The position numbers and the translations under genes were made by a program. Positions 8,528-15,826 of a stretch of 40,294 nt of DNA are shown here, piece by piece (within the stretch, counting starts at the first letter, position 1; every line of letters starts with the position of its first letter). The notes beneath the pieces were generated by a model. The model searched no databases. It was given only the letters and a program-made list of their open reading frames with translations, and had not been told where the DNA came from. The stretch comes from Bacteroidaceae bacterium (lineage in GTDB: Bacteria > Bacteroidota > Bacteroidia > Bacteroidales > Bacteroidaceae). The DNA is taken from positions 1 to 40,294 of the forward strand of contig JAFZVW010000020.1 of assembly GCA_017617635.1 (NCBI GenBank), read 5' to 3'.

Positions 8528-10336
8528 TTATTCTTCGTACATCTTGTCTATCAGGTCCCTGTAATTCTCGTTCAGTACCGGCCTTCTGACCTTCAGCGTA
8601 TTAGTCAACTCGCCCCTTTCCACGCTCAGCGGCTCGGGCAGCAGAGTAATCTTCTTCACCTGCTCGTAATGTGCAAACTCCTGCTGCATGGTATCTATGC
8701 GATATTTCATGAACCTGACTATCTCGGGATGCGAGCACAATTCAGCATTCGTCCTGCAATCCAACCCCTTTTCTGCAGCAATCTCGCGCAGCAGATCATA
8801 TTGAGGGATAATCAGAGCCGAGACGAACTTACGCCCCTCGGCAATCACCACTATCTGGTCAATGAACCTGTCCACACACAGTTTCGACTCTATCAGCTGA
8901 GGAGCAATATACTTTCCGTTGCTCGTCTTGAACATATCCTTGATACGGTCCGTCAGGAACAGCTCGCCATCCTTCATATACCCCGCGTCGCCAGTATGGA
9001 ACCACCCGTCCCTGTCAATGGACAGCTCGGTAACCTCCGCCTTGCGGTAATAACCCTTAGTTATCGTGTCACCACGCAGCAGCACCTCGTTGTTTTCGCC
9101 GAACTTTATCTCCACGTTGTCCAGCACACGACCCACGCTGCCCAATGCTATCGTCCTGTTCCATCGGTCACAGCTCACTGTAGCCGTACTCTCGGTCAGG
9201 CCATATCCTGCAATCATCACTATGCCGGCCGCATGGACAAACTCCTCGACCTTTGGCGGAATTGCCGCCCCTGCCGTCGGGAAGAAATGTGCCCGCTCCA
9301 GTCCCAGTTCCTTCTTCATCAAGGCAATGACCGTCTTCTCGTAGAAAGCATACTTCACGCGCAGCGGCACAGGCGGAAGCAAGCCCTTCATACGGTACTT
9401 GACATTACACAGGTAACCCACTTCCAGAGCATCCTGCAGCAACCGCCTTTGCATCGGCGAGCTCTTCTCTATCCGCTCCTGAACGCCCGCATATACCTTC
9501 TCCCAGAAACGCGGAACGGCACACATACACGTCGGATGTATCTCGCGCATCGACTGCAGCACATCCTCGGGATGCCTGTTGACTGCCAAGGTACAGCCGT
9601 TGGCAATGCACAGGTAAGCCCATCCGCGCTCGAACACATGCGTGAACGGAAGGAAATTGAGTATAACATCCGTGTCCGTCAGCGGCAACACCCCCTCGTG
9701 CGCCTTAATCGCACTCGAGTACATCAGATGCGTAATCATCACCCCCTTGGACAAGCCCGTTGTACCGCTCGTGTACAGGATATTAGCCAAATCCCCCGGA
9801 ACAACCGCCGCCGTACGCCGCTGCACCTCCACCTGACGGGGAAGCCCACAGCCCAAATCCAGGAATTCATCAAAATAAATACTGACCTGATCCTCGGGAT
9901 TCCTGACCACATTACGGTCAAATATTATCAGCTTCTCCAGCTTCGAGCCCATCTTCAGCACACGGAATGCCGTATCGTACTGATACTGCTCGCCCACAAA
10001 TATGATACGTATGCTGGCATCACTAACCATATACTTGACCTGCATCTCGCTGCTCGTGGCATAGAAGGGAATCGTCACCGCCCTGATGCCATACGCACCG
10101 AAATCCACAAACATACCCTCGGGCATGTTCTGCGAGAATACGGCCATATTCTCCTGCTCCTCCACTCCCAGAGCAAGCATGGCATTCGATGTCTGATACA
10201 CCCGCTGGGAAAAAGTATTCCAGGATATATCCCTCCACTCCTGGCAGGAATCATCCCTATAACGCATGGCCACCCTGTTGCCGTAACGGCGGGCCTGGTC
10301 GTGTATCAGAACAGGTAACGGACTTTTGTTCAGCAT
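8528..10336 (-). CDS. Long-chain fatty acid-CoA ligase (AMP-forming)
   Basis: This adenylate-forming enzyme activates fatty acids to acyl-CoA via acyl-AMP. The 602-aa protein has the ATP-binding loop YTSGTTGLSKGVMITH, the adenine motif YGLTESTATVSC, and the hinge/core motifs GWFHTGDAGYMKDGELFLTDR and DMFKTSNGKYIAPQLIE. These place it among FadD15-type long-chain ligases common in Bacteroidetes. It is located in the cytosol or at the inner membrane face. It lies 12 bp downstream of the BspA-like gene and 12 bp upstream of prfB, in one transcriptional direction. The role in phospholipid turnover or use of exogenous fatty acids is inferred from the family. Confidence 0.93.
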   Translation of the reverse strand: MLNKSPLPVLIHDQARRYGNRVAMRYRDDSCQEWRDISWNTFSQRVYQTSNAMLALGVEEQENMAVFSQNMPEGMFVDFGAYGIRAVTIPFYATSSEMQVKYMVSDASIRIIFVGEQYQYDTAFRVLKMGSKLEKLIIFDRNVVRNPEDQVSIYFDEFLDLGCGLPRQVEVQRRTAAVVPGDLANILYTSGTTGLSKGVMITHLMYSSAIKAHEGVLPLTDTDVILNFLPFTHVFERGWAYLCIANGCTLAVNRHPEDVLQSMREIHPTCMCAVPRFWEKVYAGVQERIEKSSPMQRRLLQDALEVGYLCNVKYRMKGLLPPVPLRVKYAFYEKTVIALMKKELGLERAHFFPTAGAAIPPKVEEFVHAAGIVMIAGYGLTESTATVSCDRWNRTIALGSVGRVLDNVEIKFGENNEVLLRGDTITKGYYRKAEVTELSIDRDGWFHTGDAGYMKDGELFLTDRIKDMFKTSNGKYIAPQLIESKLCVDRFIDQIVVIAEGRKFVSALIIPQYDLLREIAAEKGLDCRTNAELCSHPEIVRFMKYRIDTMQQEFAHYEQVKKITLLPEPLSVERGELTNTLKVRRPVLNENYRDLIDKMYEE

Positions 10337-10348
10337 AGCGGTTAATGT

Positions 10349-11500
10349 TTAGTTGCCACCGGCCATAATCGTCAGTATCGTTGTTATGTCACCAATCTCG
10401 ATATTTCCGCTCTTGTTTGCATCGGCAGCCTTGTTGTTATAGCCTGTAGCGTCCGGTGTAGCCATCAATGTCAGCACGGATGTAATGTCACCGATTTCAA
10501 CCCCGCCGCTGTTGTTTGCATCGCCAAGGATGTATTCAGGCTTTTTTGAGAAATAGCCAGGGCTTGCTGTACCACCGTCAAGACGGGCGTAGGTGCCGTT
10601 GATAACATTGCTGTCGAATGGCGTTCCCTCTCCTCCGACAAGCTTCTTGCAGCCGCTGAACATGACATACATATTGTCCATATTCTCCATCTCGTTGTTT
10701 GGAGGAACGATTTGGCTCCAGTCATCATTGCAATAGATGGTGGTCAACTCATAGCAGCTGCCGAACATCATTCGCATGTCCTTTACTTTGCTGACATCGA
10801 AGGAGGTCAGGTCGAGTGTCTGGAGCTTGTTGCATCCCAAGAACATGCCGTTCATGTCCGTCACTTTGGAGGTGTTGAAGCTGCTGACATCTATCGATGT
10901 CACTAATGGATACATAAACATCGAGTTCATGTCCGTCACAATCTCTGTATTCAGGTTCTCCAGTCCTTCGATAGCTGTCACATTAGACAAGGTATACATT
11001 GTGAATGTTTCCGAATCAAATCCTCCGTATGACATATTCCTGAACGAGGTAAGAGTAGCCTGCTTCATCGACGGGTCGATGGCAACCTTGGTTACCTTCT
11101 TATTGTATCCGGCAAAGCGCACTGCATCCGGATTGCCGACAGGGTCGTATAGCTCCGTTGGGCCTGTACGTTCCTCACGTTGGTCGTCATAATAGTATGT
11201 CAGGGTACCTGTTTCTTCCACAAACTCGGTATAGACCTCATCATCATACTCTACCAGGAGCACTAAGTTGTAGGCGGGCATAGAGGGCAATGTCCACGTA
11301 CCGTCACCGTTGTCCGTGAGTTCGATGGCATCCGCAGGAGTGACATCCTCGTACTCCACCTCCATCCTGACGTTGTATCCGAGCATGGACGGAAGTGTCC
11401 ACGTTCCGTCGCCATTGTCTGTAAGGACTGTCGTCTGTCCCCACACCATGACGGAAGTGCAGAACAACGCCAGCAGCCAAAAGATTCTATTCTGTCTCAT
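10349..11500 (-). CDS. Secreted BspA-like (DUF285) protein with dockerin-like C-terminus
   Basis: The 383-aa protein begins with a signal peptide (residues 1-22, ending VMVWGQ). Two copies of a 14-residue stretch, LTDNGDGTWTLPSM, follow (about residues 26-39 and 61-74). The centre holds DUF285/BspA leucine-rich units, seen as VTDMNSMF, SSFNTSKVTDMNGMF and TSFDVSKVKDMRMMF. The last 58 residues contain two EF-hand-like loops, DANNSGGVEIGD and DANKSGNIEIGD, as in type I dockerins. BspA-type proteins are surface or secreted adhesion-like proteins. The dockerin-like tail could bind calcium or a partner, but no cohesin is visible here. No conserved sorting domain is evident. Confidence 0.86.
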   Translation of the reverse strand: MRQNRIFWLLALFCTSVMVWGQTTVLTDNGDGTWTLPSMLGYNVRMEVEYEDVTPADAIELTDNGDGTWTLPSMPAYNLVLLVEYDDEVYTEFVEETGTLTYYYDDQREERTGPTELYDPVGNPDAVRFAGYNKKVTKVAIDPSMKQATLTSFRNMSYGGFDSETFTMYTLSNVTAIEGLENLNTEIVTDMNSMFMYPLVTSIDVSSFNTSKVTDMNGMFLGCNKLQTLDLTSFDVSKVKDMRMMFGSCYELTTIYCNDDWSQIVPPNNEMENMDNMYVMFSGCKKLVGGEGTPFDSNVINGTYARLDGGTASPGYFSKKPEYILGDANNSGGVEIGDITSVLTLMATPDATGYNNKAADANKSGNIEIGDITTILTIMAGGN

Positions 11501-11525
11501 ATCCTATCACAGTCCTATGGGTACT

Positions 11526-12359
11526 CTATTCCTTAATAACCTTGACGCTCTTTATCTTCTTGCCTGGTGGGATGTTTACGGGTGTGAATACTATTGATCC
11601 GCCCTTTGTCATTTCGTACGAGCCGGTAGTTGTTGTACCGTTCGCTTGCCATCCGTTAGGAATATTGGAGATGATGTATGCCACTGGATTGCGTACCGGG
11701 CGGACGCTGTAACCATGACAACGAATAGTGTTCATTACTTCATAACTTCCTCCTTGACCGGCAGAAAAAAGGTGCGCTCTGCGACAATCGGCCAAACTCA
11801 AAGAACGTGACCAATAGAAGCCATTGTATTTAACATAATCAATTGACGAACTGTTTTGATAACCGCCTGCAAAGGGCAGGAATATACTGTTGCCATTGAT
11901 TTTGCTTGTTATTTTACATCCACCTACATAGTTTTTGACTGCCACTTCCACAGTTGTGTAGTCACTGTTTATCAGTTCTTCGAATTGAGATGCGGAAGGC
12001 ATCTGCCAGCCTGCGCCCCATAGTGCAGTTGCTGCATCATCCACAGGCTGAAGTTCGGTCAAATCATCGGTATATTGATCTTTACCATAACGTGAATTAT
12101 TACAATATTTTTTTATAAAAGGGTCATAATTAAATTGATAACAATACAAATATGAAGCCCACGTATAATTGGATTTATCCTCTATCTCGCCCCAGGCAAA
12201 GTATTTGCCGTATTCTTCGGGGGCGTTGGCACCCACATTGCAGGTTGCCCAAAGTGTGCCGCTGGGTAAGCCCAGGTCAACATAATCGTGCTGTGCTTTA
12301 GCCGTTTGTGCGCCGAAGAATGTCATCATCGCACCCAAAAGAAGGAATAGTTTTTTCAT
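11526..12359 (-). CDS. Secreted FISUMP-domain protein
   Basis: The 277-aa protein has a signal peptide (MKKLFLLLGAMMTFFGAQTA, cleavage after about residue 22). Its domain resembles the Fibrobacter succinogenes major paralogous (FISUMP) domain: YVDLGLPSGTLWATCNVGA, then YGKYFAWGE, GWQMPSASQFEEL, FLPFAGGY and a terminal GYSVRPVR. The C-terminal 60 residues (VAYIISNIPNGW...IKSVKVIKE) form a small beta-rich extension. Biochemical function is unknown; such proteins are exported and abundant in Prevotella and Bacteroides. It reads toward the BspA-like gene 25 bp away and may be co-transcribed with it. The 82 bp upstream (12360-12441) show no clear promoter match. Confidence 0.8.
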   Translation of the reverse strand: MKKLFLLLGAMMTFFGAQTAKAQHDYVDLGLPSGTLWATCNVGANAPEEYGKYFAWGEIEDKSNYTWASYLYCYQFNYDPFIKKYCNNSRYGKDQYTDDLTELQPVDDAATALWGAGWQMPSASQFEELINSDYTTVEVAVKNYVGGCKITSKINGNSIFLPFAGGYQNSSSIDYVKYNGFYWSRSLSLADCRRAHLFSAGQGGSYEVMNTIRCHGYSVRPVRNPVAYIISNIPNGWQANGTTTTGSYEMTKGGSIVFTPVNIPPGKKIKSVKVIKE

Positions 12360-12441
12360 AATATCAAGTTTTTTAAATTATAGACATTTCATTACATAAA
12401 GCAGTGAAGGTTTGATAATATAAGCCATTATATTGTCATAT

Positions 12442-12756
12442 TTATTCCTTCACTCGTGAGGCCAAAGCTTTTGGCTCTTGGCGCGTATCCCAGAAGGCTA
12501 TAATATGAATGACATCATCGTCAACACGGTAAACCAGTTTGCTCAAACTGTTGATTATGATGCTGCGATAGGCAACTGGACGGTCGGCAAATAACGGATC
12601 GATAGCTCCGAGGTTAGGACTACGGCGCAACATCTTGGTAATCTTGCGAACCTCTTTGATGAAGCGATTCTTGTGCTTGACTCCGAAGTAGTCACGGATA
12701 TAGTCGGCAACTTGATCACGACGCATATCGGCATAATCAGTCCATTCTACTCTCAT
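12442..12756 (-). CDS. Type II toxin, RelE/ParE superfamily
   Basis: The 104-aa basic protein has the RelE/ParE pattern: an N-terminal strand VEWTDYADMRRDQVADYIRD, a helix with KEVRKITKMLRRSPNLGA, then strands AYRSIIINSLSKLVYRV and VIHIIAFWDTRQEP. The last of these is the typical C-terminal strand with aromatic and Arg residues. Members either cleave mRNA on the ribosome (RelE) or poison gyrase (ParE), and the sequence alone does not decide which. It overlaps the upstream antitoxin-like gene by 4 bp (ATGA), as expected for translational coupling of a toxin-antitoxin pair. Confidence 0.85.
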   Translation of the reverse strand: MRVEWTDYADMRRDQVADYIRDYFGVKHKNRFIKEVRKITKMLRRSPNLGAIDPLFADRPVAYRSIIINSLSKLVYRVDDDVIHIIAFWDTRQEPKALASRVKE

Positions 12757-13031
12757 AGTACCCCTATAAGTTCATGTTCTCCCTTTTCTTCGCGAACGCA
12801 TCTCTCATCGTACCTACGCCATACCTCCTCGTCAGGAATTGTCCTCCCTGCTGCAATGTCTTCTTCTGCCACATCAAGCATGGCATTGATTTCATCCATA
12901 GTGTAGGGTTTGGGAGTATGCTCCTCTTTGGTGGCTCGCTCTATCAGATGCTCACCCACCCATCGCATGTTGCTCGGCGTAAGTGTGCCGTAGAGATAAT
13001 CAAGCAGTCCTGTTAATGTAGCTGTACTCAT
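12753..13031 (-). CDS. Putative antitoxin of the RelE/ParE-like toxin
   Basis: The 92-aa acidic protein (start at ATG 13031, MSTATLTGLLDYLYG) immediately precedes the toxin. A longer frame to 13127 would cross the promoter and operator and encode a Cys-rich leader, so it is rejected. The N-terminal 50 residues (SNMRWVGEHLIERATKEE) could form the DNA-binding or dimer part. The C-terminal YTMDEINAMLDVAEEDIAAG, with its many Glu/Asp residues, looks like the toxin-wrapping helix. No named antitoxin family is confidently recognised; the assignment rests on size, charge, order and overlap. A promoter and palindrome directly upstream suggest autoregulation. Confidence 0.72.
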   Translation of the reverse strand: MSTATLTGLLDYLYGTLTPSNMRWVGEHLIERATKEEHTPKPYTMDEINAMLDVAEEDIAAGRTIPDEEVWRRYDERCVREEKGEHELIGVL

Positions 13032-13059
13032 ATTCGTTCTTATTTTATAAACTTCATTA

Positions 13060-13096
13060 CACGCGCAAAGATAGCATTTTTTTGCGCGTGAACAAA
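13060..13096 (-). promoter_or_regulatory. Toxin-antitoxin promoter with overlapping operator palindrome
   Basis: On the minus strand TTTG at 13096-13093 and TATCTTTG at 13073-13066 are 19 bp apart, a good Bacteroides-type promoter for the antitoxin gene. Perfect 10-bp inverted arms CACGCGCAAA (13060-13069) and TTTGCGCGTG (13081-13090) cover the -7 box and the spacer. Binding there would block polymerase, as expected for autorepression by an antitoxin or TA complex. A direct repeat GTGAACAAAA follows at 13088 and 13099. Confidence 0.7.
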
Positions 13097-13200
13097 ACGT
13101 GAACAAAAAATATGCAGAAAAAAACAAGAAACTGACAACCTAAATCAGCGAACCACAGACGTTGTACTTTGAAATTGCTTTTGTTTTCATGGCTTAAAAG

Positions 13201-13272
13201 ATTTTAGGATTTAAGGATTTAAGGATTTAAGGATTTTGGGATTTGATGATTTTAGGATTTTAGGATTTTAGG
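13201..13272. repeat. Octanucleotide tandem repeat, 9 units
   Basis: Nine 8-bp units of the type ATTTTAGG or ATTTAAGG run without interruption (two units are degenerate: ATTTTGGG, ATTTGATG). The tract is non-coding and lies between the TA pair and the secreted protein gene at 13966. Confidence 0.9.
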
Positions 13273-13391
13273 ACTAAACATATTGTCATGACGGTGCAAA
13301 GATAGCGTAACGAAAAAGGCGGAATTCCTGATTTTTCGCTTTTGTTACGTTTCGTTCACTTTTGTTCTCGACATTAACAAACATTAACAGA

Positions 13392-13518
13392 TGGACGATG
13401 GACGGTGGGCCCTATAGGGCGAAGGGAGATGAAAGAGAGATGAAAGAGAGATGAAAGGGTGATGTACGATGGACGATGGGCAATGGACGATGGACGATGG
13501 GCAATGGACGATGGGCTC
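13392..13518. repeat. Heptanucleotide (TGGACGA-type) and 11-nt tandem repeats
   Basis: Three TGGACGA-type heptads at 13392-13412 run into the perfect palindrome GCCCTATAGGGC (13409-13420). Three copies of the 11-mer GAGATGAAAGA follow (13426-13458, the last ending GG). Eight further heptads (TGGACGA, TGGGCAA, TGTACGA and variants) lie at 13463-13518. The same heptad family recurs at 20401-20470. No gene is present across 13032-13965; apart from these repeats, the TA promoter, the inverted repeat at 13578-13740 and the promoter for the gene at 13966, nothing else is recognised there. Confidence 0.88.
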
Positions 13519-13577
13519 CGAACTAAAGTCCGTAGAACTGGACGAAGAGTCGCGCGTTATTACTTGTTAATCTTACT

Positions 13578-13740
13578 CATCTTACTTACTTACTTAATAT
13601 TTTACTATAGGGGTTTTTTCTGAGAGAGAAGTTATATATATAAAAAGTATTTTTCTTATTTTATATAAGGTACGCGTGAGTTCTTTGTCACGGAAGAAAA
13701 ACACACCCACCCTAAAAATAGTAAGTAAGTAAGTAAGATG
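13578..13740. repeat. Inverted repeat with 19-bp perfect arms
   Basis: CATCTTACTTACTTACTTA at 13578-13596 is matched by its exact reverse complement at 13722-13740, with an AT-rich 125-bp interior. The interior ends show further partial complementarity. The arms are built of the simple unit CTTA. It could be a relic of a mobile element, a large stem-loop or an invertible segment; nothing in the interior is a clear promoter or ORF. Confidence 0.75.
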
Positions 13741-13895
13741 TTAAGACTTTATATTTAATCAATATCCGCCATTTCATCGGGATTTTTGTTGGGTTTTTGC
13801 TCTTTGTACCGAGATTATGAGTACTTTGTTGTCGAATTTACACTTATTTACCGATATTTCGTCCGAAATTGACAAACGGTGGAATTTATTAGCCA

Positions 13896-13921
13896 TACCT
13901 TTGCGCCAGGATTCAGAATCC
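13896..13921 (+). promoter_or_regulatory. Promoter -7 box and adjacent palindrome for the secreted protein gene
   Basis: TACCTTTG at 13896-13903 is a perfect -7 box. TTGAC at 13869-13873 is the best upstream element, but its 22-bp spacing is loose. GGATTCAGAATCC (13909-13921) is a perfect 6-bp inverted repeat around a central A, at the expected transcription start, and could be an operator or a 5' mRNA hairpin. The leader is about 55 nt. Confidence 0.55.
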
Positions 13922-13965
13922 ATGATAGAATTAAATAGGTATTAATTGTCTAAGGTAAAAAGATT

Positions 13966-15294
13966 ATGAAAAAATTTACTACAATTCTGACTTTGTTGCT
14001 TCTGGCAGCAACAACCGCCAGTGCCCAGTGGGCCGGCAAGGGTACTGGTATTTATAAAAACGGCCAGTGGTATGCTCTGTACGAGACATCGGAGAGCAAT
14101 TTCAGCACAATCAGCAGCAAGGATTACAATTTACAGGCCCCTGGTGCTTCACTGACATTTGATGTCAAGTGTGTTGCCATTTTGGGCATCTGGGGAGGTC
14201 CGCTAAGGGTTGCAGAGTACGTGAATGACGCATGGAACAACGACCTGTACTCCTACAACTGTGCCAATAAAAACACATATTATACCAGCGACGTGGTTTA
14301 TCTGAACCACAATGCTACGAAAATCAGCCTATATACCAAAGTCGGTGCTACCGGTAAGAAGTACTTCAAAAACGTGTTTGTTCCAATGGCACAGTATATA
14401 TATGCCCCGTCTGAGACTGCGCTGGATTTCGGCTCGGCTGACAAGGGCGAAAGTGCATCACGGACATTTACAGTTGCATGGTGTAATGTTCCCGGATTCA
14501 GCTGGACAGTAACGGGTGCCAATGCGGATGACGTGGAGGTTTCGATTGACGAGAATGCACAGGCAGGTTCGTACAACACATCGACAGTAACCGTCAAGTA
14601 CAACCGTGCTGTTGGCGGCGACCTGGATGCAGTGCTGACAATTACTAACGGGTACGACAACTATTCGCACGACATACAGCTGTCCGGTACATCGGTAGAG
14701 TCTACCGTAACTGCCAAGATGCGTATCAATGCCGAGGCTAAGTGGGGAACTTTCTGTGCTCCGTTTGACGTAGTTCTGCCCGAGGGCGTACAGGCCTATA
14801 CCGGCGAGATCCAGAGCAACGGAGGATGGATTAAAATGACAGAGGTCGAGGGTACAGTACCTGCAAACACTGCGGTAGTGGTGTATGCCCAAGAGCTGGC
14901 CGAGACGACAGAATGGCCGTTTACATCGGTTCCTGTGACAACCGAGGGTATGGAAAGCTGCTTCACACCCAACCTGACAGGTGCTGATATGGATATTGAA
15001 GCAGGCAACTATCTGCTGCAGAACAACTACAACGCCGAAAAGCAGACAAAGGTTGTCGGTTGGTATCTGATTACGGGCAATGGCTTCAAGCTGGCTCCCT
15101 ACCGCTGCTACCTGGCTCCAGCCGACAATGCACGTTCGTTCATCGGTATTGACGCAACAGACGGTGATGCAACTGGCATCAACAGCATTGCATCCGAGGC
15201 AGGTGCAAAGACTGACGGCAAGTACATGGTTAACGGACAGGTTGTAATCGTAAAGGAGGGCAAGGCTTACAATATGAACGGACAACAGCTTTAG
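13966..15294 (+). CDS. Large exported protein with abnormal-spindle/Ig-like repeat and Prevotella-type C-terminus
   Basis: The 442-aa protein has a signal peptide (residues 1-20, LLLLAATTASAQ). After a beta-rich N-terminal domain, residues about 145-245 resemble the surface Ig-like domain often annotated as choice-of-anchor D: TALDFGSADKGESASRTFTV ... ITNGYDNYSHDIQLSGTS. The next region (MRINAEAKWGTFCAPFDVVLPEGVQAYT) is common in exported Prevotella proteins of unknown role. The final 20 residues (GKYMVNGQVVIVKEGKAYNM and NGQQL) match tail sequences seen repeatedly in such proteins, though shorter than a full type IX signal. It has its own promoter and is followed by a strong terminator. The function is not known. 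Confidence 0.75.
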   Translation: MKKFTTILTLLLLAATTASAQWAGKGTGIYKNGQWYALYETSESNFSTISSKDYNLQAPGASLTFDVKCVAILGIWGGPLRVAEYVNDAWNNDLYSYNCANKNTYYTSDVVYLNHNATKISLYTKVGATGKKYFKNVFVPMAQYIYAPSETALDFGSADKGESASRTFTVAWCNVPGFSWTVTGANADDVEVSIDENAQAGSYNTSTVTVKYNRAVGGDLDAVLTITNGYDNYSHDIQLSGTSVESTVTAKMRINAEAKWGTFCAPFDVVLPEGVQAYTGEIQSNGGWIKMTEVEGTVPANTAVVVYAQELAETTEWPFTSVPVTTEGMESCFTPNLTGADMDIEAGNYLLQNNYNAEKQTKVVGWYLITGNGFKLAPYRCYLAPADNARSFIGIDATDGDATGINSIASEAGAKTDGKYMVNGQVVIVKEGKAYNMNGQQL

Positions 15295-15353
15295 GATAAT
15301 TCATAATTCTTAATTCATAATGCATAATTAAGAATTGTTCCATAATAAAATAC

Positions 15354-15383
15354 CAACACCGTTAGCGATTGCTGGCGGTGTTG
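15354..15383 (+). terminator. Rho-independent terminator after the exported protein gene
   Basis: CAACACCGTTAGC pairs with GCTGGCGGTGTTG over 13 bp (two G-U wobbles) around a GATT loop, followed by TTTGTTTATT. An upstream AT-rich inverted repeat, AATTCTTAATT / AATTAAGAATT (about 15306-15334), lies just after the stop codon and may add to termination. Confidence 0.8.
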
Positions 15384-15388
15384 TTTGT

Positions 15389-15709
15389 TTATTCTTTCAG
15401 CAAGTCTCGCCAGCCGGCTTTGTTGTCGCTGGGGCTTATCTTGCCCTGACGGACGGCATTGAGCCAGTCAACGCAGTTCTGGCGTTCCTTGGAACGGTAG
15501 CGGTAGCGCTTACGACCTATCATGATCTCGGCACGGTAGCAGTCCTTGAACACGCGCTTACCGCTTGCTGAGTAGCCCTTGGAGCCCGTATCGTGGTAAA
15601 CGGTACCGCCTGTGACAATATGGTCATGGGTGTTGCCTGCCCAGCTGCCACGGACACGCGGAGCAGCGGCAGGTGTTTCGTCGTTAGCGTTAACTTTTCT
15701 TAATACCAT
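15389..15709 (-). CDS. Small basic protein, possible AP2-like DNA-binding domain
   Basis: The 106-aa ORF is not recognised with certainty. The N-terminal half is loose and hydrophilic. The C-terminal half, KDCYRAEIMIGRKRYRYRSK followed by ERQNCVDWLNAVRQGKI, has the strand-strand-strand-helix rhythm of AP2/integrase-arm-type DNA-binding domains and is rich in Arg/Lys. It diverges from the HTH gene at 15914 across a 204-bp region full of repeat motifs, so the two may form a regulatory pair. A -7-like box (TAAATTTG) on this strand lies at 15786-15779. The ORF could be a remnant of a mobile element. Confidence 0.5.
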   Translation of the reverse strand: MVLRKVNANDETPAAAPRVRGSWAGNTHDHIVTGGTVYHDTGSKGYSASGKRVFKDCYRAEIMIGRKRYRYRSKERQNCVDWLNAVRQGKISPSDNKAGWRDLLKE

Positions 15710-15735
15710 GCTAAATAATTAGACGTTTTTATAGG

Positions 15736-15826
15736 CAATCGGGAGAGAAAACCGTATATTTGCTTTACTCAAACTACGCAAATTTACACCGCTGTGTGAT
15801 ACGGCTTCTCTCGTTGTGCCCGATTG
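15736..15826. promoter_or_regulatory. Long imperfect inverted repeat in the divergent regulatory region
   Basis: The left arm (15736-15757) begins CAATCGGG and contains GAGAGAA and CCGTAT. The right arm (15799-15826) reads ATACGG, TTCTCTC and CCCGATTG, so about 21 bases can pair, with a 6-nt insertion in the right arm. The 41-bp interior holds divergent -7-like boxes TATATTTG (15755-15762, plus) and TAAATTTG (15786-15779, minus). Confidence 0.6.

Noticed and set aside
7502-10318. 938-aa antisense ORF
   Set aside because: It runs opposite prfB and the acyl-CoA ligase, both of which have clear motifs. Its high Leu/Arg/His composition is typical of an antisense shadow.
13201-13518. CRISPR array
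   Set aside because: The repeats are only 7-11 bp, directly adjacent, without unique spacers, and no cas genes are present.
13578-13740. Retron or other structured-RNA element
   Set aside because: There is a large inverted repeat, but no reverse transcriptase or effector gene in the window; the arms are simple CTTA repeats.
15736-15826. Ends of an insertion sequence
   Set aside because: The arms are only 41 bp apart and no transposase is present; a regulatory role between divergent genes fits better.
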